64,000 bases of DNA from the NCBI GenBank assembly GCA_026400105.1, contig JAPLPQ010000091.1, positions 1-64,000 on the forward strand. Direction: 5' to 3'. The translations under genes were made by a program, and so were the position numbers. Source of the stretch: Burkholderiales bacterium. Its GTDB lineage: Bacteria > Pseudomonadota > Gammaproteobacteria > Burkholderiales > Burkholderiaceae_C. Shown here in pieces: positions 46,017 through 55,131 of the stretch; position 1 is the first letter of the stretch, and the number at the start of each line of letters is the position of its first letter. The notes beneath the pieces are model-generated. The model saw only the letters and a program-made list of their open reading frames with translations, was not told where the DNA came from and made no database searches.

Positions 46017-46141
46017 TACGGGAAGCTAGATCGAACTTGAGGCCGGCCACAAGCCTGGGGACTCTAGAAAAACTGCTTACGTCCAAGTCTTTAGGACTGA
46101 TTTCGACCCCATGCCATCGTTGAGCTTCAAGGAAACCTATC

Positions 46142-46196
46142 GTTCAACGCCAAAGCTAACGTGCGGCAATGCTATGAATTGGCACCCCTGTTGAAC
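46142..46196 (-). repeat. candidate integron attC site (55 bp)
   Basis: Read on the minus strand, GTTCAAC (fits RYYYAAC) is followed 41 nt later by GTTGAAC (fits GTTRRRY). The two 7-mers are exactly complementary. An inner pair GCCAA/TTGGC forms the second arm, with unpaired bases between the boxes. Size, outer core boxes and imperfect inner stem fit a short attC site, although the spacing between the two boxes is asymmetric, which is atypical. It starts 26 bp after the stop of the second HEPN gene and points the same way, as in a gene cassette. Confidence 0.55.
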
Positions 46197-46222
46197 GATC
46201 AATTAGTCTAATTCCGGGAGCC

Positions 46223-47155
46223 TCATTGGGCTATCTCCCTTTTGAAAAGAGCAACATAAGAATCAGTATTTTCATAAAAGTTCTGAACCGTATCTCCATC
46301 CAAAGGGACGGCACTCGAAATAGTCTTAAGGTAGCAAATTAGCGACTGATAGACAAACAAGAACATGAACCAACAGTGGGCATAGGTCTTTAGAGATGCG
46401 TAGCTACTTTGAAATGGCGCGATTGAATTTGCGTGAGCTCGGTCATTCCTGAATGAGTATCCTAATCCACTAAGTAGAAAGAAGAGCCTATCTGAGTCGG
46501 CCAACTGCAACTCTGCATTCCCGATCCTAAGCAAGCCCCCCTGTATTCCGAGCCTCAACAAGGCTGCGCCGTTACGACGCTGACTGTGATTACTGTAGTC
46601 GTATTTTGTAGTAAGCGCAGTCAGAAAAAATTGGAGGGGATAGCTCGTAATTTCTCCACTGCCACTCCTTAAAAGAAGACGCTTGCCAAATTTCGACATC
46701 GCCGCATGGTTTTTTGATGAAACTGAATAGGGTTTTCCCGCAGCAACCTGCTTAAAAAGGTATTCACACGTTTGATATGGTATTTTGTCGAGCAAATTGA
46801 AGAAAGCACGATGAAGTCGCGCGTCAGAGCGCAGGCAGCCGAGAATTTTCGGAGCAGCTTCTACGCGCAAGCAGTCAGTAATATTTCCCGAGGCGTAAGA
46901 TGTTACAATATTCTCCATTGCACGCCATATCCAGTCGAACGCATGGTCCGGTCTTTTCGGAAGGCTACCAAGAGCATCAATCAAGTACGAGATTGTGATA
47001 TGGGCCTCTCGGTCCGATGTCGGCAAGAAGCGATGCGGATGGAAACATTGCCGCCCATTTAAGTTGCGCAACAATTCATCAAACGCTTGCTCAGCCGGAA
47101 AGAGTGCCGTGTTTGGCCAAGAATTAACAAAATCGAGACGCTTATCGTTTGACAT
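46223..47155 (-). CDS. HEPN-like protein, accessory gene A of the integron cassette
   Basis: 310 residues, not matched to a named family. Mostly helical and poor in GC compared with neighbours. Near the C-terminus the motif SFRNDRAHANSIAPF contains R236-NDRA-H241, an Rx4H pattern, followed by helices rich in aromatic residues (TYAHCWFMFLFVYQSLICYL). In HEPN ribonucleases this Rx4-6H motif forms the active site. The ribosome-binding site is weak. It follows gene B by 65 bp with no attC between them, so they look like one two-gene unit. A role in defence or toxicity is inferred. Confidence 0.65.
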   Translation of the reverse strand: MSNDKRLDFVNSWPNTALFPAEQAFDELLRNLNGRQCFHPHRFLPTSDREAHITISYLIDALGSLPKRPDHAFDWIWRAMENIVTSYASGNITDCLRVEAAPKILGCLRSDARLHRAFFNLLDKIPYQTCEYLFKQVAAGKPYSVSSKNHAAMSKFGKRLLLRSGSGEITSYPLQFFLTALTTKYDYSNHSQRRNGAALLRLGIQGGLLRIGNAELQLADSDRLFFLLSGLGYSFRNDRAHANSIAPFQSSYASLKTYAHCWFMFLFVYQSLICYLKTISSAVPLDGDTVQNFYENTDSYVALFKREIAQ

Positions 47156-47220
47156 TTTCCGCGATCCAAAAGCCCAATTAAAAACTTAATCGAAATTCGC
47201 CTTGAGCTCACAATCAGACA

Positions 47221-48390
47221 TCAAGAAGACTCAATTGACGATACTTTTTCTTCATTAACACCATCTTCCGATTGAGCCAGACAATCCCTCAGAATTTCCG
47301 CCTTAATCCGCTCTGCCTCGCTGGAAATATTATTCCCTTTTTCGTTCAAGGTGAAAGTGTAATGATACAACCGAGCCGCACCAGGAAGTTTTTTTGGTAA
47401 ATGTGATATCGACACATTTAAGTCTTTCACCTCAATCATGAACTGTTTCCCGCCCAGCGCCGGATCAGCCATTAAGAAATTCTTCAGCGTTTCGTGCATC
47501 CACTGATCTGGAGGCAGCAGCACACGACTGCTCTCATAGTTTGGGAGCTCAGCTTCTCGCTGCTTTTTCGCAATAGCGACTTTCTGCCTTGTCTCGTCAA
47601 TGTTTAACGAGCCTAAAAATGCTTCCAACTCCTCAACCGAAGACACTGCGGCAACAACGTCTTCTCGTGTTGGCTCAGCCCTGCCGTGTGCCGCTTGATT
47701 TCGAAGTCGCCTTGTGTTCTCGAGCCTATCCCTCAGGCCAGCCGGGAGTTCAATACCATTGACTTCAAGGTAGCGCGCAGAAACAGGAAGCGATGGTGCA
47801 AATCTCTCTCCGATACCCACTTTACTCCCAAACTGAAGCATGGTCTTCTCAAGATACGCGACAGCTGACAAGAGTGCGCCCAACGGGTGAACCTTACCTA
47901 GCTTTTTAAGGTTCTCCAACTCCGAGTCGTTTGACGGCTCTCGCATTTTTAGTGCGACAAGATCCTTGTCATCTGCGAACTGCGCAATAAGCTCGTCAAA
48001 ATCTTGGCCGTAATGCTGCTTGACGATTGAGCGAAAGAACTCAAGGGCAACATTCATATAGAATATTGCCGTGAGTTCGTTCGGAGAGCCAAATCGGTGT
48101 TGAAGCGCGTTGCGCTCGTCGATCAGAAGCTCAAGCTTGTTTAAAAACGGTACGGATATTTTCTTCGTTGCCAGAAGTTCGATGCATCCGTGTATCGTTA
48201 TTGTTTCCTTTGGGTTCTTGTAGATCGAATCGCCACTATCAAGAATCATATCCTTCAGGAGAAGCTCGACAGAGTTTGAAAGATGGAGTATGACCAATTT
48301 CCGGTCAAGCTCACTCGTGCCATTGAAGTGCGTTATGGAATGACCAAGTAGCTCCATTGAGCTTTGGAATAAAGGAGATTCAATGGCCAT
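47221..48390 (-). CDS. double HEPN-motif protein, accessory gene B of the integron cassette
   Basis: 389 residues. The N-terminal helical half (LDRKLVILHLSNSVELLLKDMIL, then DERNALQHRFGSP) carries an Rx4H motif at R93-H98 in the manner of HEPN/DUF3644-like proteins. A second helical unit has RRLRNQAAHGRAEP with Rx4H at R230-H235. The C-terminal 120 residues are of unknown type. A good GGAGG ribosome-binding site precedes the ATG. Low GC and unusual codons mark it as acquired. It is the first gene after the integrase remnant, oriented away from it, as cassette genes are. A full-length reading frame suggests it is still selected. Confidence 0.75.
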   Translation of the reverse strand: MAIESPLFQSSMELLGHSITHFNGTSELDRKLVILHLSNSVELLLKDMILDSGDSIYKNPKETITIHGCIELLATKKISVPFLNKLELLIDERNALQHRFGSPNELTAIFYMNVALEFFRSIVKQHYGQDFDELIAQFADDKDLVALKMREPSNDSELENLKKLGKVHPLGALLSAVAYLEKTMLQFGSKVGIGERFAPSLPVSARYLEVNGIELPAGLRDRLENTRRLRNQAAHGRAEPTREDVVAAVSSVEELEAFLGSLNIDETRQKVAIAKKQREAELPNYESSRVLLPPDQWMHETLKNFLMADPALGGKQFMIEVKDLNVSISHLPKKLPGAARLYHYTFTLNEKGNNISSEAERIKAEILRDCLAQSEDGVNEEKVSSIESS

Positions 48391-48587
48391 ACATTATTTC
48401 CTCCAGGGTCTGTGCGCTCAAAATTTTATGAAGGCTATTTTTTAAGAGAGATAGTGTCGTCACATAATATCGGGTTTGCTGCATAAAATCGCCTAAGGGT
48501 ACGAACGAGACCAGCTTATCTACTGGCAATCAACGCACCATGTTGTATGCAAATTCAGCAATAACGCTCCATAAAAAACGGCACAAA

Positions 48588-49005
48588 TCTCTGGAACCGC
48601 CGCGCTCGGTCAAGGTTCTGGATCAATTGCGGAAGCCTCTTCGATATTAGCACCATTGCTTACGAAAAGAGCAGGCGCGTGTCCATTGGGGACGAGCTTT
48701 TATACGCTTCCATGGTTTGGTACACCTAACGCAACTGGACGTCACAGCCGTCGAAGCCTTTATGTCGTGGCTTGCCAGCAAGCGCGGAGGTCTTACCATC
48801 GACGCAACGGCAAGCCTGGGCAGCACTTCTGTACTTCTATGGAAAGGTCCTAGGCATCGACCTGCCATGCATGAAGGAAATTTTCGCCCTCGCCCGACAC
48901 GCTGTTTGCCAGTCGTTCAAGCAACTGATGTCCGCTCCTGGCAGAGTGCTCCATCGGCTAACAGCATCCCACTGCACTGGATACAGGGGCTGCAAAATGG
49001 CTAGC
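48588..49005 (+). pseudogene. decayed integron integrase gene (N-terminal part)
   Basis: In one frame the DNA reads PPRSVKVLDQLRKPLRY, a TAG stop at 48648, then LRKEQARVHWGRAFIRFHG and VTAVEAFMSWLASKR. A shift near 48800 then gives TQRQAWAALLYFYGKVLGIDLP, and a shift back near 48870 gives RPRPTRCLPVV. These segments align in order with the N-terminal core-binding domain of class 1-type integron integrases. The catalytic domain with its R-H-R-H-Y residues is absent. The gene is therefore dead. Its direction, opposite to the two HEPN genes, is the standard integron geometry. I found no clear attI in 48391-48587. Confidence 0.85.
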
Positions 49006-49070
49006 TGAAGTGCTCGCGACACCGGAAACACCTTTTCAGGCGGAAGTACACCCCACCACCACCCCCCACG

Positions 49071-49105
49071 AAAAAGCCACCCGACACTTTCGCATCAGAT
49101 GGCTT
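49071..49105 (-). terminator. rho-independent terminator after aceA
   Basis: On the minus strand AAGCCA and TGGCTT form the outer stem, with further imperfect pairing inside (CTGAT with GTCGG), followed by TTTTT. It lies 39 bp downstream of the aceA stop and marks the boundary of the accessory segment. Confidence 0.75.
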
Positions 49106-49143
49106 CTTGCTCAAGGCACCCGTTCAGATGCCTGAATAACAGA

Positions 49144-50463
49144 TCAGTGGAACTGTTCTTCTTCGGTCGAGCCGGTCAGGGCCTTGACGCTGGACGAACC
49201 GCCCTGGATCACGGTGGTGACGTCGTCGAAGTAGCCGGTACCGACTTCCTGCTGGTGCGACACGAAGGTGTAGCCTTGTTCGCGAGCGGCGAATTCCGGT
49301 TCCTGCACCATGTTGACGTAGTGCTTCATGCCTTCGCCGCGGGCGTAGGCGTGGGCGAACTTGAAGGTGTTGTACCAGTTGACGTGGATGCCAGCCAGCG
49401 TGATGAACTGGTACTTGTAGCCCAGCGCCGACAGCTCTTCCTGGAAGGAGGCGATCTGCGAGTCGTTGAGGTTCTTCTTCCAGTTGAAGGACGGCGAGCA
49501 GTTGTAGGACAGCAGCTTGCCCGGGCAGGCGGCCTGCACGGCTTGGGCGAATTCGCGGGCGAAGCCGATGTCGGGCACGCCGGTCTCACACCAGACCAGA
49601 TCGGCGTACGGAGCGTAAGCCACGCCGCGGGAGATGGACTGCTCCAGACCGTTCTTGACGCGGTAGAAGCCTTCCTGGGTGCGCTCGCCAGTCAGGAACG
49701 GCTTGTCGTTGGCGTCGTAGTCGCTGGTGATCAGGTTGGCGGCTTCGGCGTCGGTACGGGCCAGGATCAGGGTCGGCACGCCCAGCACGTCGGCAGCGAA
49801 ACGCGCGGAGATCAGCTTCTCGACGGCTTCACGGGTCGGAACCAGCACCTTGCCACCCATGTGACCGCACTTCTTGGCGGCGGCCAGCTGGTCTTCGAAG
49901 TGAACGCCGGCAGCACCGGAGACGATCATGTTCTTCATCAGCTCGAAGGCGTTGAGCACGCCACCGAAACCGGCTTCCGCGTCAGCGACGATCGGCAGGA
50001 AGTAGTCGATGAAGCCTTCTTCGCCCGGGTTGATGCCACGCGACCACTGGATTTCGTCAGCGCGCTTGAAGGTGTTGTTGATGCGGCGCACCATGGTCGG
50101 GACCGAGTCGTAGGCGTACAGCGACTGGTCCGGGTACATGGTTTCGGAGGTGTTGCCGTCGGCGGCGACCTGCCAGCCCGACAGGTACACCGCTTCCAGG
50201 CCAGCCTTGGCTTGCTGCATGGCCTGGCCGGCGGAGATGGCGCCGAAGGCGTTGACGTAACCCTTCTTGGCGCCGCCGTTGACCTTGTCCCACAGCACCT
50301 TGGCGCCGCGCTGGGCCAGGGTGTACTCGGGCTGCAGGCTGCCGCGCAGGCGCACCACGTCGGCAGCGCTGTAGCCGCGCTTGACCAGCTTCCAGCGCGG
50401 GTTCTCGGCCCAGTCTTTTTCGAGGGCTTCGATCTGTTGCTGACGGCTCAGTTGTTGGCTCAT
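49144..50463 (-). CDS. aceA: isocitrate lyase
   Basis: Splits isocitrate into glyoxylate and succinate, the entry step of the glyoxylate shunt. 439 residues with catalytic motif [11 protein letters not shown] (K197 to H201 region). Other family segments are [36 protein letters not shown] and [15 protein letters not shown]. Codon use is strongly biased, suggesting high expression. A clear GGAGAACTCC ribosome-binding site precedes the ATG. Two palindromes further upstream are candidate operators. Malate synthase is not in the window. Confidence 0.97.
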   Translation of the reverse strand: MSQQLSRQQQIEALEKDWAENPRWKLVKRGYSAADVVRLRGSLQPEYTLAQRGAKVLWDKVNGGAKKGYVNAFGAISAGQAMQQAKAGLEAVYLSGWQVAADGNTSETMYPDQSLYAYDSVPTMVRRINNTFKRADEIQWSRGINPGEEGFIDYFLPIVADAEAGFGGVLNAFELMKNMIVSGAAGVHFEDQLAAAKKCGHMGGKVLVPTREAVEKLISARFAADVLGVPTLILARTDAEAANLITSDYDANDKPFLTGERTQEGFYRVKNGLEQSISRGVAYAPYADLVWCETGVPDIGFAREFAQAVQAACPGKLLSYNCSPSFNWKKNLNDSQIASFQEELSALGYKYQFITLAGIHVNWYNTFKFAHAYARGEGMKHYVNMVQEPEFAAREQGYTFVSHQQEVGTGYFDDVTTVIQGGSSSVKALTGSTEEEQFH

Positions 50464-50546
50464 GGAGTTCTCCTAAGTGGATGTAAGGGTTCGGGTTTGG
50501 CTGCCGTTTTTGCTGTTGCAAGTTTGGTGCCGTTGGATACAGTCTA

Positions 50547-50593
50547 AGTCTTCTATAAGACTCGAAACCAATCTTATGTCTTATACAAGACAT
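50547..50593. promoter_or_regulatory. paired palindromic operator upstream of aceA
   Basis: Two copies of GTCTT-N4-AAGAC: AGTCTTCTATAAGACT at 50547-50562 and ATGTCTTATACAAGACAT at 50576-50593, centres exactly 30 bp apart (about three helical turns). They lie 84-130 bp upstream of aceA in an AT-rich gap of 348 bp shared with divergent ribE. Phased twin sites suggest cooperative binding of a dimeric regulator of acetate or fatty-acid use. No regulator gene is nearby. The remainder of the gap (50594-50811) is AT-rich and shows no gene and no FMN riboswitch. Confidence 0.65.
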
Positions 50594-50811
50594 TTTTTTA
50601 TTTGTTTATTTTCAATAACTTACAAAAATAAAATCATCATGTGAAAATACCAATCGACAGACGGGAAAAAGATAGCTGCTGGCCGTCGGCTCCGTTTCAC
50701 CTAGCAAAATTCATATTTTGTAATGTAAAAATTTCGGCTTTATGACGCACCAGACCGGAGCAAGATGGCCTCGACCCGGATCGGTGCCGCTTTCTCTGCG
50801 AAAATGGTGAA

Positions 50812-51450
50812 ATGTTTACCGGCATCATCACTGGCGTGGGGCGCATCGTCGCTGTCCACCCGCTCGGAAGTTCTTTGCAACATGGCAAGCGCCTCACGGT
50901 CGAGACGCCTGCGGGCTATCTCGACGGCGTCGGACTGGGCGACAGCATCGCGCTCAATGGCGCTTGCATGACCGTCACCAGCTTCGACCCGGCCCAGGCC
51001 CGGTTCACGGTCGACGTGTCGGCCGAATCGCTGGACAAGACCGCCGGGCTGGACCAGCCGGGCCCGATCAACCTCGAGCAGGCGCTGCGCGCGCACGACC
51101 GCCTGGGCGGCCATATCGTCTCGGGCCATGTCGACGGCATCGGCCATGTCAGCCGCTTCGAGCAGATTGGCGAGAGCTGGGATCTGCGCATCCTGGCGCC
51201 GGCCGCCTTGGGCAAGTACCTGGCCTACAAGGGCTCGATCACCGTCAACGGCGTGAGCCTGACCGTGAACCGGATCGCTGACCTGGTCGATGGCTGCGAG
51301 GTCAGCATCAACCTGATCCCGCACACGGTAGAAAACACCGCGCTGGGCAGCCTGCAGGCGGGCTCGAAGGTAAACCTGGAAATCGATCTGATCGCGCGCT
51401 ATGTCGAGCGCATGTTGAGCGGCAGCGCCGCCGAGAAAGCCAATACATGA
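50812..51450 (+). CDS. ribE: riboflavin synthase (alpha chain)
   Basis: 212 residues with two tandem lumazine-binding barrels. The first starts [15 protein letters not shown], the second [19 protein letters not shown], each with the [14 protein letters not shown]-type element. It dismutates two 6,7-dimethyl-8-ribityllumazine into riboflavin. Its stop overlaps the ribBX start (ATGA). The order ribE-ribBX-ribH-nusB is standard in betaproteobacteria. Confidence 0.96.
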   Translation: MFTGIITGVGRIVAVHPLGSSLQHGKRLTVETPAGYLDGVGLGDSIALNGACMTVTSFDPAQARFTVDVSAESLDKTAGLDQPGPINLEQALRAHDRLGGHIVSGHVDGIGHVSRFEQIGESWDLRILAPAALGKYLAYKGSITVNGVSLTVNRIADLVDGCEVSINLIPHTVENTALGSLQAGSKVNLEIDLIARYVERMLSGSAAEKANT

Positions 51451-52577
51451 AACAAGAGCTGACCCCGGTGGGGATCTCGCCGGTCGAGGACATCGTCGCC
51501 GAAATGAAGGCCGGCCGGATGGTGGTCCTGATCGACGAGGAAGACCGCGAGAACGAAGGCGACCTGGTGCTGGCCGCCGAGCATGTCACGCCCGAGGCGA
51601 TCAACTTCATGGCCAAGTTCGGCCGTGGCCTGATCTGCCTGACGCTGACACGCGAGCGCTGCGAGTTCCTCAAGCTGCCGCCGATGGCCGCGCGCAACGG
51701 CACGTTCTACAGCACGGCATTCACGGTCTCGATCGAGGCCGCCGAGGGCGTGACGACCGGCATTTCGGCCGCTGACCGCGCCCGCACGATCCAGGTCGCG
51801 GTGAACAAGGCCAGCCAGCCGACCGATCTGGTCCAGCCCGGCCATGTGTTCCCGCTGCAGGCGGTCGATGGCGGCGTGCTGATGCGCGCCGGTCACACCG
51901 AGGCCGGTTGCGACCTGGCCTCGATGGCCGGCTGCTCGCCGGCGTCGGTGATCTGCGAGATCATGAACGACGACGGCACCATGGCCAGGCTGCCGGACCT
52001 GCAGCTGTTTGCGGCCGAGCATGGCCTCAAGATCGGCACCATCGCCGACCTGATCCATTACCGCAGCGCCAACGAGTCGCTGGTGCAGAAGGTCAGCAGC
52101 CGCCCGCTCAACACCGCCTTTGGCGAGTTCATGGCGCACGCCTTCCGCGACGGCCCGAGCGGCGCGCTGCACCTGGCGCTGACCCGTGGCAGCTGGAGCG
52201 CCGACGACAGCGTGCATGTGCGGGTGCACGAGCCGCTGTCGGTGCTCGACGCGCTCGAGGTCGGGCGCTCGATGCATTCGTGGACGCTCGAGACCAGCCT
52301 GCGCCATATCGCCGAACAGGGCCGTGGCGTGGCGGTGCTGCTCAACTGCGGCGAAACCGCCGACCAGTTGCTGGCCCAGTTCGAAGGCACGGCGCGTTCG
52401 GCCCAGGCGCCCGAGCGCGGTCGCATGGACCTGCGCACCTACGGCGTCGGCGCGCAGATCCTGCGCGAATGCGGTGTCAACAAGATGCAGTTGCTCGGTA
52501 CTCCGCGCCGCATGCCCAGCATGACGGGCTACGGACTCGAAGTGACCGGCTTTATCAGCAAGACTGAGGAGAATTGA
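51447..52577 (+). CDS. ribB: DHBP synthase with degenerate GTP cyclohydrolase II domain (RibBX type)
   Basis: 376 residues. The N-terminal 3,4-dihydroxy-2-butanone-4-phosphate synthase domain is complete ([42 protein letters not shown]). The C-terminal RibA-like domain lacks the zinc-binding cysteines and the GSLRCDC-type motif: at that place it reads [22 protein letters not shown]. It therefore probably makes only DHBP, with the second domain structural or regulatory. A separate ribA elsewhere is expected. Confidence 0.93.
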   Translation: MKQELTPVGISPVEDIVAEMKAGRMVVLIDEEDRENEGDLVLAAEHVTPEAINFMAKFGRGLICLTLTRERCEFLKLPPMAARNGTFYSTAFTVSIEAAEGVTTGISAADRARTIQVAVNKASQPTDLVQPGHVFPLQAVDGGVLMRAGHTEAGCDLASMAGCSPASVICEIMNDDGTMARLPDLQLFAAEHGLKIGTIADLIHYRSANESLVQKVSSRPLNTAFGEFMAHAFRDGPSGALHLALTRGSWSADDSVHVRVHEPLSVLDALEVGRSMHSWTLETSLRHIAEQGRGVAVLLNCGETADQLLAQFEGTARSAQAPERGRMDLRTYGVGAQILRECGVNKMQLLGTPRRMPSMTGYGLEVTGFISKTEEN

Positions 52578-52579
52578 TT

Positions 52580-53050
52580 ATGTTGGGTGCAGAAAAAGGC
52601 CAGGCCGTTCAGCTGGACGGCAATGGATTGCGTATCGGTGTGGTGCAGGCGCGCTTCAACCAGGGCATCACGAATGCACTGGCGCAGGCTTGCGTGGGCG
52701 AACTGCAGGCGCTGGGCGTGAGCGCGGACGACATCGTCCATGTGACGGTGGCGGGTGCACTCGAGGTGCCGTCGGCGCTGCAGGCCATGGCCGAGAGCGA
52801 GCGCTTCGATGCGCTGATCGCGCTGGGCTGCGTGATCCGCGGCGAGACCTACCACTTCGAGCTGGTCTGCAACGAGTCGGCCGCTGGCGTGACCCGGGTG
52901 GCACTGGACTACGGTCTGCCGATCGCCAACGCGATCCTGACCACCGAGAACCTGTCGCAGGCGGTCGCCCGCCAGGACGAGAAGGGCCGCGACGCAGCCC
53001 AGGTCGCCGTCGAGATGGCCCACCTGCTGAGCGAGTTGACCCCCGAATGA
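52580..53050 (+). CDS. ribH: 6,7-dimethyl-8-ribityllumazine synthase
   Basis: 156 residues from the ATG at 52580, which has a GAGGAG ribosome-binding site 8 nt upstream; a TTG two codons earlier is less likely. Motifs: GIVVQARFN-type start ([17 protein letters not shown]), [38 protein letters not shown]. It condenses DHBP with the pyrimidine intermediate, forming the substrate of RibE. Its stop overlaps the nusB start. Confidence 0.96.
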   Translation: MLGAEKGQAVQLDGNGLRIGVVQARFNQGITNALAQACVGELQALGVSADDIVHVTVAGALEVPSALQAMAESERFDALIALGCVIRGETYHFELVCNESAAGVTRVALDYGLPIANAILTTENLSQAVARQDEKGRDAAQVAVEMAHLLSELTPE

Positions 53051-53526
53051 AGGACGCCACGCCCCGCCCGCCGAAGAAGGCCACCGAGAAGTCCGGCCGC
53101 AGCCGCGCGCGCGAATTCGCGCTGCAGGCGCTGTACCAGCATCTGGTCGGCCACAACGAATCGGCCGCGATCGATGCCTTCACGCGCGACCTGAGCGGCT
53201 TCAACAAGGCCGACAGCGCGCATTACGACGCGCTGCTGCATGGTTGCATCGCGCAGGCCGAGGCGCTCGACGCCCTGGTGACGCCGCTGCTCGACCGCAG
53301 CATGGCCGAGATCTCGCCGGTCGAGCACGCGATCCTCTGGATCGGTGCCTACGAGTTCAGCCATTGCGTCGATGTGCCCTGGCGCGTCGTGATCAACGAA
53401 TGCATCGAGCTGGCCAAGTCCTTCGGCGGCACCGATGGTCACCGCTATGTCAACGGCGTGCTGAACCAGCTCGCCGTCCAGCTGCGCCCCGAGGAAGTCA
53501 CGCGCGACCCGGCCCGCAGAGCCTGA
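53047..53526 (+). CDS. nusB: transcription antitermination factor NusB
   Basis: 159 residues starting at an ATGA overlap with ribH. After a basic N-terminal stretch comes the all-helical NusB fold: [68 protein letters not shown]. NusB with S10 binds boxA in rrn antitermination complexes. RibH-NusB linkage is common in bacteria. Confidence 0.96.
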   Translation: MKDATPRPPKKATEKSGRSRAREFALQALYQHLVGHNESAAIDAFTRDLSGFNKADSAHYDALLHGCIAQAEALDALVTPLLDRSMAEISPVEHAILWIGAYEFSHCVDVPWRVVINECIELAKSFGGTDGHRYVNGVLNQLAVQLRPEEVTRDPARRA

Positions 53527-53530
53527 TGCC

Positions 53531-53952
53531 ATGAGGGAGCGCGAGGAGTTTGGCTGGCCAGTGCGCGTCTACTGGGAAGACACCGATGCCGGGGGCATCG
53601 TCTTCTACGCCAACTACCTGAAGTTCTTCGAACGCGCGCGCACCGAGTGGCTGCGCAGCCTGGGCATCCACCAGCGCGAGCTGCGCGAGTCCAGCGGCGG
53701 CATGTTCGTGGTCGGCGCGGCCGCGCTCGACTACCACCGCCCGGCCCGGCTCGATGACCAGATGCTGGTCACGGCCCGGATCGCCGAGCTTGGCCGCGCC
53801 TCGCTGGTGCTCGAGCAGCAGGCCTGGCTGCTCGACGACCAGGGCCTGCGCGCCCAGCTGCTGTGCGAAGGCCGCATCCGCATCGGCTGGGTCGATGCGG
53901 CCCAGATGAAACCCGCACGCATCCCTGCCACCCTCCTGCAAGTCCTGAATCC

Positions 53953-53956
<4 letters not shown>
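53531..53956 (+). CDS. ybgC: tol-pal associated acyl-CoA thioesterase YbgC
   Basis: A 141-residue hotdog-fold thioesterase. The active-site segment VYWEDTDAGGIVFYANYLKFFERARTEWLR contains the conserved aspartates D17 and D19. A role in phospholipid or acyl metabolism at the envelope is suggested for the family. It precedes tolQ with an ATGA overlap, the classic position. Confidence 0.94.
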
Positions 53957-54654
<698 letters not shown>

Positions 54655-54680
54655 CGTTCAGCACCGGAGAAAAGATCCCC

Positions 54681-55118
<438 letters not shown>

Positions 55119-55131
55119 GCCCGGAACCGGA

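Noticed and set aside
45932-46123. 63-codon plus-strand frame beginning MSIEEFRRLPVAAW
   Set aside because: No ribosome-binding site, no recognisable family, and it spans the palindrome. I considered a transposase remnant but could not match one.
47156-47220. attC between the two HEPN genes
   Set aside because: The 65-bp spacer contains neither a GTTRRRY nor a RYYYAAC box on either strand, so the two genes appear to form one unit.
50594-50811. FMN riboswitch upstream of ribE
   Set aside because: The conserved RFN elements (such as the GGGGCAGGGTGAAA core) are absent from the AT-rich leader.
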